From: Rhodopseudomonas sp. BAL398
GTDB lineage: Bacteria; Pseudomonadota; Alphaproteobacteria; Rhizobiales; Xanthobacteraceae
Length of the DNA stretch: 64,000 nt
Reading direction: 5' to 3'
NCBI RefSeq assembly: GCF_033001325.1
Contig: NZ_CP133111.1
Span: 62,001 to 126,000 of the forward strand
Positions 53,899-62,714 of the stretch are shown one piece after another; the first letter of the stretch is position 1; each line of letters begins with the position of its first letter. The position numbers and the translations under genes are program-made. Below the pieces are notes generated by a model. That model was given only the letters and a program-made list of their open reading frames with translations. It searched no databases and was not told the origin of the DNA.

Positions 53899-53949
53899 GA
53901 TTTCAACGACTGTTCCGCAACGAATTGCGGTCCCGAACGTAGCTGTTTG

Positions 53950-55128
53950 ATGATCCAGACTGGAACCATCGCAACCATGGCTGTCGACGGTGAAAGCGAC
54001 GCGTTCTATCACGGCATTCCGGTATTCCACGGCTTTCCCAGCCTGATGGACCCGACGCTGTATTCGGCATTGCCGGATGGTTGGACCATCGGCGTCGCCG
54101 ACATTGTCGACTCCACCAAGGCGATCGCGGCGCAGCGCTACAAGGCCGTCAACATGGCTGGCGCCGCGGTGATTGCGGCGGTCACCAATGCGCTGGACGG
54201 CCGCGAATTTCCCTTCGTATTCGGCGGCGACGGCGCCAGCTTCGCGGTGGCGCCGGGCGATCTCGATCGCGCGCGCGCAGCCCTCGCCGCGACGGCCGCC
54301 TGGGTGGAGGGCGACCTCGACCTGTCGATGCGGATCGCGCTGGTCCCGATCGCCGCGGTGCGGGCGCAGCAGTTGGACGTTCGCGTCGCGCGCTATGCGC
54401 CGTCGCCGAACGTGTCCTATGCGATGTTTGCCGGCGGCGGGCTGGGCTGGGCCGAAGCTGCGATGAAGCGAGGCGAATTCGCGGTGGCGATGGCGCCGCC
54501 CGGCACCCATCCCGATCTCTCGGGGCTGTCATGCCGGTTCGAGGAAATCCCCGCGGCGCAGGGCGTGATCCTGTCGGTGCTGATCGTGGCGTCGTCCGGT
54601 GCCGATCCGGCGCGGTTTCGCGGCCTGATCGAGGACGTGATTGCGCTGGCAGAGCAAAGCCCCGATGCCGGACGGCCGGTTCCCGCGCGCGGCCCCGATT
54701 TCCGCTGGCCGCCGGCGGGCGTCGATTATGAGGCGCGGGTGGCGCGCGGCGGCCCGCTGCTGGTGCGGCGCGCAATTGTTCTGGCGACCACGCTGATTTC
54801 GTTTTTGATCATGCGGTTCGGCATCAGCATCGGCGGTTTCGTGCCGAAGACCTATACCAGGCAGGTGGTCGAAAATTCCGATTTCCGCAAATATGACGAT
54901 GGCTTGCGGATGATTTTGGACTGCACGCCGGAACTGGCGGAGTCGCTGGAACGCGTGCTGTCGGACGCCACGGCGAAGGGCTTCGTGCGTTATGGTCTGT
55001 TTCGTCAGGACGCCGCGATAGTGACCTGCTTCACGCCGTCCGCCTTGCGCAGCGACCATGTGCATTTCATCGATGGCGCGCGCGGCGGCTACGCGTCGGC
55101 GGCGCTGACCTTGAAGGCGATGGCATAA
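53950..55128 (+). CDS. DUF3095 family protein (nucleotidyl-cyclase-like N-terminus)
   Basis: 392 residues from ATG 53950. The N-terminal ~200 residues have WTIGVADIVDSTKAIAAQRY, NMAGAAVIAAVTNAL and FPFVFGGDGASFAVAPG, the D-x-x-x-ST and GGDG pattern of the class III cyclase-like fold used by DUF3095. One hydrophobic segment (AIVLATTLISFLIMRFGISI) precedes the C-terminal part, which contains a second conserved region (YTRQVVENSDFRKYDDGLRM). The enzymatic activity of the family is unproven. It appears as a single gene. Confidence 0.88.
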   Translation: MIQTGTIATMAVDGESDAFYHGIPVFHGFPSLMDPTLYSALPDGWTIGVADIVDSTKAIAAQRYKAVNMAGAAVIAAVTNALDGREFPFVFGGDGASFAVAPGDLDRARAALAATAAWVEGDLDLSMRIALVPIAAVRAQQLDVRVARYAPSPNVSYAMFAGGGLGWAEAAMKRGEFAVAMAPPGTHPDLSGLSCRFEEIPAAQGVILSVLIVASSGADPARFRGLIEDVIALAEQSPDAGRPVPARGPDFRWPPAGVDYEARVARGGPLLVRRAIVLATTLISFLIMRFGISIGGFVPKTYTRQVVENSDFRKYDDGLRMILDCTPELAESLERVLSDATAKGFVRYGLFRQDAAIVTCFTPSALRSDHVHFIDGARGGYASAALTLKAMA

Positions 55129-55149
55129 GCCTCGGATCGGCCCGACACG

Positions 55150-55593
55150 TCAGCGTCTGGTTCGGGTCCAGTTTTCGCCGCCGCACAGCGCGCCGACGCA
55201 GCCCTCGACCCTCAGCGTCCGCGGGCCGGTGAGAGAAATATGGCTGATATAGGTCTGCCCGTCGTCGGCATTATAGATATGCCCTGACCATTTGCTTTGC
55301 CCGGAAGTCCGCATATCGCCGAAAATGCGCAGCCCGATCATCGGCCGCCCGGCGCGCGCCGGGTTTGGATTCTTGTCGTCGATCGCCGGCTTGCCGGTGG
55401 CCCGATCGATCGGATCCCGCAACCAGACCACGGTGCCGCAATAGGCTTTGCCGCAGCGATTGACCCGCACCTTGGCGTCGCCCGCCTGGGTCAGCCAGAG
55501 CCCGGTGGGGGAGTGGGATCCTTGCGCCAGCGCGGCCGGCGCGGCCAGCGAGGCCAGCAGGCTTCCCAACATCAAAACGGACCGTGCAGCCAT
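55150..55593 (-). CDS. DUF2147 family secreted protein
   Basis: 147 residues with a signal peptide (MAARSVLMLGSLLASLAAPA then ALA-QG). The mature part has SPTGLWLTQAGDAKVRVNRC, GKAYCGTVVWLRDP, IGLRIFGDM and GQTYISHISL, the DUF2147 pattern with two cysteine pairs. The family is a periplasmic or outer-membrane-associated lipocalin-like fold of unknown ligand. It is convergent with the DUF3095 gene, with 21 bp between the stops. Confidence 0.9.
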   Translation of the reverse strand: MAARSVLMLGSLLASLAAPAALAQGSHSPTGLWLTQAGDAKVRVNRCGKAYCGTVVWLRDPIDRATGKPAIDDKNPNPARAGRPMIGLRIFGDMRTSGQSKWSGHIYNADDGQTYISHISLTGPRTLRVEGCVGALCGGENWTRTRR

Positions 55594-55727
55594 TCCTGTA
55601 CTCCAGCTTTGCCGGCGGAACCTGAGGCGACCGGCGCGTGCAGGTCGTGGACAATCCTGACCTGGATATCAAGAAAGCGCAGATTCGCGCAATGCCAGCG
55701 ACGCCGGCACGCGACGCACGACGCGGC

Positions 55728-57101
55728 CTAAATGCCCCACCGTGTCAGCTTGACCGCCGCCGCCGTGCCGAGGCCGTAGACCACCATTGCGACAGCGACC
55801 AGCGCGAACAGCGCGGAGGCCGGCGCGCCGATCGAGGTCAGCCACCATCCGCCAAGCGCCACCATCAGCAATCGGCCGGTGGCCGCCAGCACCGGGCCGC
55901 CGACCTTGGCCGCGCCTTGCGATGCGAAATACAGCGAAACGCCCAAGCCGAAGAAGGCGAACGCCGGCCCGGCCCAGCCGAAATAGCTATCGGCCGCGGC
56001 CGCGACGCCGGGGTCGCTGGTGAACAGCCGGACCCACAAGGACGGCTTGACCGCCATCACCCACCCGACCAATCCGAGGCTCAGTGCCGCCGCGGCCGCC
56101 GCCGTCCATGCCACGCGTCGCGCCCGCGCCACCAGGCCGGCACCGATCGCCATGCCGACCATCGGTATCGACGCCACCCCATAGGCAAAGGCGACCGGGA
56201 TCAGCAGGAATTCAAGCCGCGAGCCGATGCCGTAGCCGGCCAAGGTCAGGGTTCCGAAGCCGGCCAACATTTTGGTGAAGATCAGAATTGTGAGCACGGA
56301 TTGCAGCGGCGCCAGGCAGGCCATCGCGCCCACTTTCAGGATGTCGACGAACATCCCGCGCTGAAACGCAAAGGAGGCCAAGCGCAGACGGAGCCGGCCG
56401 CGCCCGCTGATCAGATATCCGAGCAGGAACAGCGCGGCGAGGGTGAAGGCGATCAGTTGGCCGGCGGCGACGCCCGGCATTCCCAGTCGCGGCATGCCGA
56501 ACAGGCCGAGACCGAGCGTGCCGCCGATCACGATCTGCAACGCGGCGGTGGCAAGCAGTGTCGCCGACGGCAGCAGCATCTCGCCGGTGCCGCGCAAAAT
56601 CGATGCCAGCGTATTGACCAGCCAGATCGACACCGCGCCGCAAAACAGCACCCGAGAATAACCGCAGGCCTGTTCGAGCACGTCGCCTTTGCCACCGAGC
56701 AGCACGAAGAAGTGGCGGCCAAACGCTAACATCATCGCCGTAAACAGCAGCCCGCCGCAGACCCCGATGATGACGGCGTGGATCGCCAGCACGGCGGCGC
56801 GCTCCTGGTTGCCGGCGCCGAGTGCCCGGCTGATCGCCGAAGACACGCCGCCGCCCATCGCACCGGCCGACATCATCTGCGTCAGCATGGCGAACGGAAA
56901 CACCAGCGCGATCGCGGCCAGCGGGACCAGCCCGAGCCGGCCGATATAAGAGGTTTCCGCCACGGCGACCAGTGCGGTGCCGACCATCGCGATGATGTTG
57001 GGAACCGCCAGCCGCAACAGCGTCGGCAGGATCGGCGCTGTCAGCAAAGCGTTGCCAGGCGCGATCGGAAGCGGGGCGTCGGCTGGTGCATCGATCGTCA
57101 T
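55728..57101 (-). CDS. MATE family efflux transporter
   Basis: 457 residues from ATG 57101, which has GGGA 8 nt upstream; ATG 57110 is possible. Twelve membrane segments in two halves: LLRLAVPNIIAMVGTALVAV with AETSYIGRLGLVPLAAIALV opening the first, and LTLAGYGIGSRLEFLLIPVA opening the second. It exports cationic drugs or metabolites against Na+ or H+. The substrate is unknown. It is a stand-alone gene in the same direction as the GNAT gene upstream. Confidence 0.92.
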   Translation of the reverse strand: MTIDAPADAPLPIAPGNALLTAPILPTLLRLAVPNIIAMVGTALVAVAETSYIGRLGLVPLAAIALVFPFAMLTQMMSAGAMGGGVSSAISRALGAGNQERAAVLAIHAVIIGVCGGLLFTAMMLAFGRHFFVLLGGKGDVLEQACGYSRVLFCGAVSIWLVNTLASILRGTGEMLLPSATLLATAALQIVIGGTLGLGLFGMPRLGMPGVAAGQLIAFTLAALFLLGYLISGRGRLRLRLASFAFQRGMFVDILKVGAMACLAPLQSVLTILIFTKMLAGFGTLTLAGYGIGSRLEFLLIPVAFAYGVASIPMVGMAIGAGLVARARRVAWTAAAAAALSLGLVGWVMAVKPSLWVRLFTSDPGVAAAADSYFGWAGPAFAFFGLGVSLYFASQGAAKVGGPVLAATGRLLMVALGGWWLTSIGAPASALFALVAVAMVVYGLGTAAAVKLTRWGI

Positions 57102-57200
57102 GCGTGACATCCCGAACGGACCGCGGGGCGCGGCTTTGATGAGATTATGATTGACATATTATAACTGCGCAAGACGTCGTCTGTGGCGTCTAACGCGTGG

Positions 57201-57725
57201 TCACCACGGCAATCCGCAGAGGTCGATGACGCCTTGCCGCGGCTTCAGCCGCAGATCGAACACCCGGGCTGCGATGGCGTCGAAGCGGATGCGCTGTCCG
57301 GCCTGTTCGGCGTAGACCTCGCCGTCAAACGCCGCCCAGCCGCGTTGGCCGTAGAACGCCGCGTGGCGCGGTTCGCAGAACAGCAGGCCGAAATCGACAG
57401 CCTCGTGATCGCGCAGCGTCTGGATCGCGGCATTCAGGGCGATGCTGGCATAGCCGCGGCGCCGGCAATCGGGATGGGTGGCAACCCCGCCGATGCCGCC
57501 GACCTCGCATTTGCGGTCGTTCCAGGTCAGGGTGCGCAAATGCAGCCCGACGTGGCAGAGCAGGCCTTCGGGCGAATCGATCAGCACGCGGAGCGTGGCA
57601 TGTGCCATCTCGATGTTGCCCCAGGGCAGGGTTGCCTTTGCCTCCGGCGGCCACACCGTGTCCAACAGCGGCTTAGCCCGCGGCCAGGATGCGTCGCCCG
57701 ACAGGACTTCGATCTCGATGCTCAT
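57201..57725 (-). CDS. GNAT family N-acetyltransferase
   Basis: 174 residues. The acetyl-CoA site is VGGIGGVATHPDCRRRGYAS (the R-x-x-G-x-G/A loop), followed by ALNAAIQTLRDHEAVDFGLLF and HAAFYGQRGWAAFDGEVYAE. These are the strands and helices of a single-domain GNAT of the aminoglycoside 2'-N-acetyltransferase-like (AAC(2')) shape. The substrate is unknown. It lies 99 bp upstream of the MATE gene in the same direction. Confidence 0.88.
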   Translation of the reverse strand: MSIEIEVLSGDASWPRAKPLLDTVWPPEAKATLPWGNIEMAHATLRVLIDSPEGLLCHVGLHLRTLTWNDRKCEVGGIGGVATHPDCRRRGYASIALNAAIQTLRDHEAVDFGLLFCEPRHAAFYGQRGWAAFDGEVYAEQAGQRIRFDAIAARVFDLRLKPRQGVIDLCGLPW

Positions 57726-57838
57726 GGTGTGACAACCTCTGCGCCCGGCGCATCCCCATGATACCGGGCTGATGGCTGGTAAGTCGCCGGTTCCGATGGC
57801 AAGATCAAATGAAATATAGGATTTGGGGAAATGACTCG

Positions 57839-59080
57839 ATGACGGCAGCCCAGCTCAGCTCGTTTCAACGCTGGTCGATTCTGATCGGCGCGGCGGTGAT
57901 GCTCAGCCTCGCGATGGGGATGCGGCAGAGTTTCGGGCTGTTTCAGCCCTCAGTGATCCGCGATATCGGCATCACCAGCGCCGATTTCTCGCTGGCGACG
58001 GCACTGCAAAACGTGGTCTGGGGCGTCTCGCAACCATTGGTCGGGATGTTTGCCGACCGATACGGCGCGCGCTATGTGATGCTGATGGGTGTGCTGGTCT
58101 ATGCCGCCGGGCTGGTGCTGATGATGGTGGCGACGTCGGCGCTGGTCTTCACCCTCGGCGCCGGGCTATGCGTCGGGCTGGCGCTGTCCTGCACCGCCTC
58201 GAGCATGACCATGGCGGTGACCTCGCGCACAGTGTCGGCCGCCAAGCGCAGCGTCGCGATGGGCGCGGTGTCGGCGGCGGGCTCGCTCGGGCTGGTGATC
58301 GCCTCGCCATTGGCGCAGACCCTGATCACCACCGCCGGCTGGCAAATGGCGCTGATCGGCTTTCTCGGCCTCGTCGCCGTGATGCTGCCGTCGGCGCTGT
58401 TCGCCGGCCGCGCCGACAAGATCGAAATCGAAAAGTCCGACGATGTTCAGGAGACGCTCGGCGCGGTGGTGCAATCGGCGCTCGGCCATTCCGGCTTCGT
58501 GGTGCTGGCGATTGCGTTCTTCGTCTGCGGGCTGCAACTGGTGTTCCTCACTACGCATCTGCCGAATTATCTCGACATCTGCGGGCTCGATGCCTCGCTC
58601 GGCGCCGAGGCGCTCGCCACCATCGGATTGTTCAACGTGATCGGCTCCTATGCCTTCGGCTGGCTCGGCGGCCGCTATCCGAAACAGCTGCTGCTGGGCG
58701 GCATCTATGTCACGCGCTCGCTGGCGATCGCCGCCTATTTCTATTTCCCGGCGTCGGCCACTTCGACACTGATCTTCGCCGCCGCGATGGGATCGCTGTG
58801 GCTCGGGGTGATTCCGCTGGTCAATGGGCTGGTGGCGCAGCTGTTCGGACTGCGTTACATGGCCACGCTGACCGGGATCGCCTTTCTCAGCCATCAGGCC
58901 GGTTCGTTCCTGGGGGCCTGGGGCGGCGGCATGATCTATGACCGGCTCGGCAATTATGACAGGGCCTGGCAGGCCGCGGTGCTGATCGGCTTGATCGCCG
59001 GAGCCGTGCAGATGCTGATGAATGTGCGGCCGCCGCAGCGTCGCGACGTCGTCGGCGAGCCGGTTGCGACCGCGATTTGA
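57839..59080 (+). CDS. MFS transporter (OFA/MCT-like)
   Basis: 413 residues from ATG 57839, with GGGGAA upstream; an earlier start at 57809 is possible. Twelve membrane helices. The N-terminal half reads MRQSFGLFQPSVIRDIGITS, NVVWGVSQPLVGMFADRYGA; the second half has FLTTHLPNYLDICGLD and LGGRYPKQLLLGGIYV. The FADRYG loop is the MFS motif A. The pattern resembles monocarboxylate/oxalate-formate type transporters. The substrate is not determined. It is divergent from the GNAT gene and followed by sodB. Confidence 0.92.
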   Translation: MTAAQLSSFQRWSILIGAAVMLSLAMGMRQSFGLFQPSVIRDIGITSADFSLATALQNVVWGVSQPLVGMFADRYGARYVMLMGVLVYAAGLVLMMVATSALVFTLGAGLCVGLALSCTASSMTMAVTSRTVSAAKRSVAMGAVSAAGSLGLVIASPLAQTLITTAGWQMALIGFLGLVAVMLPSALFAGRADKIEIEKSDDVQETLGAVVQSALGHSGFVVLAIAFFVCGLQLVFLTTHLPNYLDICGLDASLGAEALATIGLFNVIGSYAFGWLGGRYPKQLLLGGIYVTRSLAIAAYFYFPASATSTLIFAAAMGSLWLGVIPLVNGLVAQLFGLRYMATLTGIAFLSHQAGSFLGAWGGGMIYDRLGNYDRAWQAAVLIGLIAGAVQMLMNVRPPQRRDVVGEPVATAI

Positions 59081-59164
59081 TCGCATTTGCTGTTTTGAAC
59101 CGCTGTGGAACCTTCTATAAAGGTTCCCGTTAAGCCGACGTCCCCCATTTTTCGGAAATGACCC

Positions 59165-59764
59165 ATGACCTTTACGCTTCCCGATCTGCCATACGCCTAC
59201 GACGCCCTCGCGCCCCATATGTCGAAGGAAACGCTTGAGTTTCACCACGACAAGCACCACCAGGCCTATGTCACCAACGGCAACAACCTGCTGAAGGGCA
59301 CCGAATTCGAGGGCAAATCCCTCGAGGACATCGTCAAGGGCTCGTTCGGCAAGAACGCCGCGCTGTTCAACAATGCCGGTCAGCATTTCAACCATCTGCA
59401 TTTCTGGAGCTGGATGAAGCCCAATGGCGGCGGTAGCAAGCTGCCGGGCCGGCTGGAAAAGAAGATCACCGAGGATCTCGGCGGTCTGGAGAAATTCAAG
59501 ACCGATTTCGCCGCCGCGGGTGCCGGCCAGTTCGGCTCCGGCTGGGCTTGGCTGTCGGTCAAGAACGGAAAGCTCGAAATCTCGAAGACGCCGAACGGCG
59601 AAAATCCGCTGGTGCACGGCGCCACGCCGATCCTCGGCGTCGACGTCTGGGAGCATTCCTATTACATCGATTATCGCAATCGCCGCCCGGATTATCTCAA
59701 GGCGTTTGTCGATCATCTGGTGAATTGGGACTATGTCGACGAATTGTTCGGCAAGGCGTCCTGA
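59165..59764 (+). CDS. sodB: Superoxide dismutase, Fe type
   Basis: 199 residues. The metal ligands are visible in LEFHHDKHHQAYV (first His), NAGQHFNHLHFWSWM (second His), and DVWEHSYYIDY (Asp and His). The Gln in FNNAGQHFNH takes the place of the Gly of Mn enzymes, which points to iron. No signal peptide is seen, so it is cytoplasmic. It dismutates superoxide to O2 and H2O2. It has its own terminator at 59787-59813. Confidence 0.96.
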   Translation: MTFTLPDLPYAYDALAPHMSKETLEFHHDKHHQAYVTNGNNLLKGTEFEGKSLEDIVKGSFGKNAALFNNAGQHFNHLHFWSWMKPNGGGSKLPGRLEKKITEDLGGLEKFKTDFAAAGAGQFGSGWAWLSVKNGKLEISKTPNGENPLVHGATPILGVDVWEHSYYIDYRNRRPDYLKAFVDHLVNWDYVDELFGKAS

Positions 59765-59786
59765 TCGCATCGCGCCATTTGAAACG

Positions 59787-59813
59787 GGCGGCAGCACAAG
59801 CTGCCGCCTTTTT
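59787..59813 (+). terminator. Terminator of sodB
   Basis: A perfect 9-bp stem GGCGGCAGC/GCTGCCGCC (59787-59795 with 59800-59808), a 4-nt loop and five Ts, 22 bp after the sodB stop. Confidence 0.92.
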
Positions 59814-59932
59814 CATTGCCGCGATGCGTCTTTCTGAATCACTGTGAATGTTTTTGCGGCTTGCCGTCGGCCGGCGCTTGCCTCAAACCAACCGGGCGTT
59901 TCGCCTGCGATGTCGCCGACGCGGAGGACTGT

Positions 59933-60310
59933 GTGCTGAACTATCTTCTGGTTTTTCTGGGCGGCGGGCTTGGCGCGACGGTGCGCCATTTCGTCAACAC
60001 CATCAGCTCGCGCACGCTGGGGACCGCGTTTCCGTATCATACCTTTCTGATCAACATCACCGGCTCGACCGTGATGGGTGTGGTCGCCGGCTATCTGGCG
60101 TTCAAGGGCGGCGCGTCGCAGCCGTTGCGGCTGTTTGTGATGACCGGCGTGCTCGGCGGCTACACCACTTTTTCGGCGTTCTCCCTGGATGCCGCGTTGC
60201 TTTACGAGCGCGGCGAAGTCGTTCTGGCCGCGCTGTATGTGCTGGGCTCGGTGGTGCTGGCGATCGCCGGATTGTTCGCCGGACTTACGCTGGTGCGCCA
60301 TCTGACTTAG
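59933..60310 (+). CDS. crcB: CrcB/Fluc fluoride channel
   Basis: 125 residues from GTG 59933, with GGAGG 5 nt upstream; the frame is open to 59816 but that part is not membrane-like. Four hydrophobic helices with LGGGLGATVRHFVN, FLINITGSTVMGVVAGYLAF and GVLGGYTTFSAFSLD, the N and GGxTTFSTF signatures of CrcB. It exports fluoride from the cytoplasm as a double-barrelled dimer. The 120 bp upstream do not show a recognisable fluoride riboswitch. Confidence 0.94.
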   Translation: MLNYLLVFLGGGLGATVRHFVNTISSRTLGTAFPYHTFLINITGSTVMGVVAGYLAFKGGASQPLRLFVMTGVLGGYTTFSAFSLDAALLYERGEVVLAALYVLGSVVLAIAGLFAGLTLVRHLT

Positions 60311-60319
60311 GCGCTGCGC

Positions 60320-60811
60320 TCATTGCTGCGACAGATGATGCAGCAGGAAGGTCAGCGCGGTGCTGGCGAACTGCTGCATATTCCCGAGTCGGTCGGCGCT
60401 GCCGGTCTCCAGCGTCATCGCTTCCTGTCCGGGCCCCGCGATCGCGATGCAGCAATGCCCGGCGGCGTCGCCATAGCGATTGCCGGTCGGACCAGTGGCG
60501 CCGGTTTCCGACAGGCCCCAGTCGCAGGAAAACCGGGTGCGGATGCGGCCGGCCAGCAATTGCGCATAGGGCTCCGAGGCTGAGCGCAGGCCCTTCATCT
60601 CGGGGTCGGGGATATCCATCAGGACGCGGCGTGCCTCGCGGGTGTAGACCACCGCCGAGCCGAGAAAATAGGCCGAGGCGCCGGGCACCGCGAGCAGCGC
60701 CGCCGAGATCAGCCCGCCCGTCGAGGATTCGGCAATCGCAATGGTCTGGCGTTGCGCGATCAGCTTGATTGCCACCTTTTCGGCCAGCGGCACCAATTCC
60801 TGCATCATCAT
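60320..60811 (-). CDS. CinA C-terminal-domain protein (nicotinamide-nucleotide amidase)
   Basis: 163 residues: the stand-alone CinA C-terminal domain. Motifs are IAIAESSTGGLISAALLAVP (catalytic Ser region), AYFLGSAVVYTREARRVLMD and GLSETGATGPTG. In E. coli this protein (PncC) deamidates NMN to NaMN for NAD recycling. It lies convergent to crcB (10 bp between stops) and 13 bp downstream of the LysR gene, possibly in one transcript with it. Confidence 0.9.
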   Translation of the reverse strand: MMMQELVPLAEKVAIKLIAQRQTIAIAESSTGGLISAALLAVPGASAYFLGSAVVYTREARRVLMDIPDPEMKGLRSASEPYAQLLAGRIRTRFSCDWGLSETGATGPTGNRYGDAAGHCCIAIAGPGQEAMTLETGSADRLGNMQQFASTALTFLLHHLSQQ

Positions 60812-60824
60812 CGCTCTCCCGATC

Positions 60825-61730
60825 TCAGGCCGTCTCGGAGGCCTGGCGCATCGACGCCGTCAGCCATTGCCGGAACGCCGACAGCTTCGGCGAATCCGCG
60901 CTCGCCTTGGGTGATACCAGATAGAACCCCCATTCATCCGGCAACCTGATTTTGAACGGCACCACCAGGCGGCCCGTGGCGATGTCGGCCTCGACATAGG
61001 ATGTGCGGCCCATCGCGACGCCGAGCCCATCGATCGCCGCCTGCACGGTCACGAGAATCAGGTCGAACGACAGGCCCGGCGCTTTCGACAGCGTGGCCGG
61101 CTGGCCCGCTGCGGTCAGCCACAGCCGCCAGTCGTCGTCATAGCCGCCGCTGGTGTGAAGCAGCGTGTGCTGCGCCAGATCCTCGGGGCATTGCAGCGGC
61201 CGGCCGCCGCGCAGCAGCGCCGGGCTGCACACCGGAAACAGCTGGTCCGCCATCAGCCAGTCGGCGCGCAGGCCCGGCCACTGGCCGCGGCCATAGCGGA
61301 TCGCCGCGTCAACGTCGCCGGCCTTGAAATCGACCAGCGCCCGCGATGTGGTGATGCGCACGTCGATGCCCGGATGGGCCTCCTGGAACGCCGACAGCCG
61401 CGGCAGCAGCCACTTCGCCGCCAGCGACGCCAGCGTGCTGACGGTGAGCACGTTGTCGTCCTTGCGCAGCAGCCGGTCGGTGGCCAGCCGCAGATCGTTG
61501 AACGCGGCGCGGATGCCCGGCAGGTAGTCGCGGGCCTGTGGCGTCAGCGCCAGCGCACGATTCTGCCGGATGAACAGCCGGACCCCGAGTTCATCCTCGA
61601 GCCGTTTGATCTGATGGCTGATCGCGGTCTGGGTGACGTTCAACTCGACCGCGGCTTCGGTAAAGCTGAGATGGCGCGCCGCGGCCTCGAAGGCGCGCAA
61701 GCCGTTCAGCGACGGTAGGCGGGCGGTCAT
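60825..61730 (-). CDS. LysR family regulator, GcvA-like
   Basis: 301 residues. The HTH is LPSLNGLRAFEAAARHLSFT, EAAVELNVTQTAISHQIKRL, EDELGVRLFIRQNRALALTP, the typical start of GcvA-type LysR proteins. The effector domain includes LASLAAKWLLPRLSAFQEAH and VDAAIRYGRGQWPGLRADWL. Likely target genes are its divergent neighbour (61864) or itself. A 14-bp imperfect inverted repeat lies in between (61797-61838). The inducer is unknown. Confidence 0.92.
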   Translation of the reverse strand: MTARLPSLNGLRAFEAAARHLSFTEAAVELNVTQTAISHQIKRLEDELGVRLFIRQNRALALTPQARDYLPGIRAAFNDLRLATDRLLRKDDNVLTVSTLASLAAKWLLPRLSAFQEAHPGIDVRITTSRALVDFKAGDVDAAIRYGRGQWPGLRADWLMADQLFPVCSPALLRGGRPLQCPEDLAQHTLLHTSGGYDDDWRLWLTAAGQPATLSKAPGLSFDLILVTVQAAIDGLGVAMGRTSYVEADIATGRLVVPFKIRLPDEWGFYLVSPKASADSPKLSAFRQWLTASMRQASETA

Positions 61731-61796
61731 CGGCCCCGGCCTGGTTGCGTGACGACGGTCTCAATCATGAGAAAAACTCATCCGAACGGGGACAAA

Positions 61797-61838
61797 GTGT
61801 CGTTTGTCGCGCGGCGACATCACGGCGATAAACGACAC
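61797..61838. repeat. Long inverted repeat between lysR and the DUF1127 gene
   Basis: Arms 61797-61810 and 61825-61838 match at 13 of 14 positions (GTGTCGTTTGTCGC against the complement of GCGATAAACGACAC), with a 14-nt centre. It lies 26 bp before the DUF1127 start and 67 bp from lysR. It could be an operator or a 5'-UTR hairpin of the DUF1127 transcript. There is no T-run, so it is not a terminator. Confidence 0.6.
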
Positions 61839-61863
61839 CATAGCTTAGTTTCTGGAGGCGACG

Positions 61864-62067
61864 ATGTCCACATGCTCAGACCATACGATGACAAATCATC
61901 ATGACCTCAGTTCTCTCGGGCTGCTCCGGGCGGTGCTGCAGACCTGGCGCGACCGGCAACGGCAGCGGCACGAATTGGCGAAGCTTTCCGAGCGGGACAT
62001 GCACGATCTCGGAATTTCGTGGAGCGACATGATGTTCGAGGCCGAGAAGCCGTTCTGGCGCGGCTGA
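61864..62067 (+). CDS. DUF1127 family small protein
   Basis: 67 residues with GGAGG before ATG 61864. The C-terminal ~45 residues LLRAVLQTWRDRQRQRHELA, KLSERDMHDLGISWSDM match DUF1127 (YjiS-like), small Arg-rich proteins of Alphaproteobacteria. Some family members bind RNA or help phosphate and carbon metabolism; which applies here is not known. The gene is preceded by a long inverted repeat and followed 34 bp later by a GNAT gene, possibly in one transcript. Confidence 0.9.
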   Translation: MSTCSDHTMTNHHDLSSLGLLRAVLQTWRDRQRQRHELAKLSERDMHDLGISWSDMMFEAEKPFWRG

Positions 62068-62101
62068 CGCCACCGAACTGGCGCAGCGCAGGGAGCGTTC
62101 G

Positions 62102-62710
62102 ATGCTGGCATTGAATCTCGCCGACCTCGGCCGATACACCGACGTGGTGTTGCTGCGGACCGGAGCCGAACTTTCGCTGCGGTTCGCCGAGCCGGCCGAC
62201 GCCGCCGCGCTGCGGGACTACTTTCGTTCGTTGTCAGCGGGCTCGCGCTACAATCGGCTGATGGGCGCGGCGCCGGAATTGCCGCAGACCCAGCTCGACA
62301 AATTTGTCCGCGCCGGCGACGGCGGAAGCTACTCGGTGCTGGCGACCGTGGCGCGCGGCGAGGACGACGCCATCATAGGCGAGGTCCGCTACGCCTATCA
62401 TTCGGAGGCGGCGAGCGTCGAATTCGGCGTTTCGGTCGCCGACCGCTGGCACGGCCACGGCATCGGCACGGCGTTGCTGTCGAATCTGCAATGCCGAGCC
62501 GCGGCGCTCGGCGCCGTGCGGCTGTTCGGCGATACGCTGCGCTCCAACGGCGCGACGCTGGGTCTGGCGCGCAAGATGGGTTTTGCCTTCAGCCACTTCC
62601 CCGGCGACTGGAAGCAGGTGCGGCTGGAAAAAGCCATCGCCTTCGCGCCGCAGCAGATCCCTTGCGCCAGTTGGCGGCTCGCCGCGACCGGCGAGGCGAG
62701 GCCGCGCTGA
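62102..62710 (+). CDS. GNAT family N-acetyltransferase
   Basis: 202 residues. The core has LSLRFAEPADAAALRDYFRS, SRYNRLMG, VEFGVSVADRWHGHGIGTAL (acetyl-CoA loop R-x-H-G-x-G) and GAVRLFGDTLRSNGATLGLA followed by KMGF. This resembles the acetyltransferase domain of the Pat/YfiQ type acting on proteins or small molecules, but without the CoA-synthetase part. It follows the DUF1127 gene in the same direction. The substrate is unknown. Confidence 0.88.
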   Translation: MLALNLADLGRYTDVVLLRTGAELSLRFAEPADAAALRDYFRSLSAGSRYNRLMGAAPELPQTQLDKFVRAGDGGSYSVLATVARGEDDAIIGEVRYAYHSEAASVEFGVSVADRWHGHGIGTALLSNLQCRAAALGAVRLFGDTLRSNGATLGLARKMGFAFSHFPGDWKQVRLEKAIAFAPQQIPCASWRLAATGEARPR

Positions 62711-62714
62711 CCTT

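Noticed and set aside
55638-56729. 363-codon plus-strand frame opposite the MATE gene
   Set aside because: Its Q/R/H-rich composition is typical of an antisense shadow; the MATE frame has twelve clear membrane helices.
59814-59932. Possible fluoride riboswitch before crcB
   Set aside because: The conserved crcB-motif elements (the GGXGAUG start and the pseudoknot segments) were not found in this 119-bp region.
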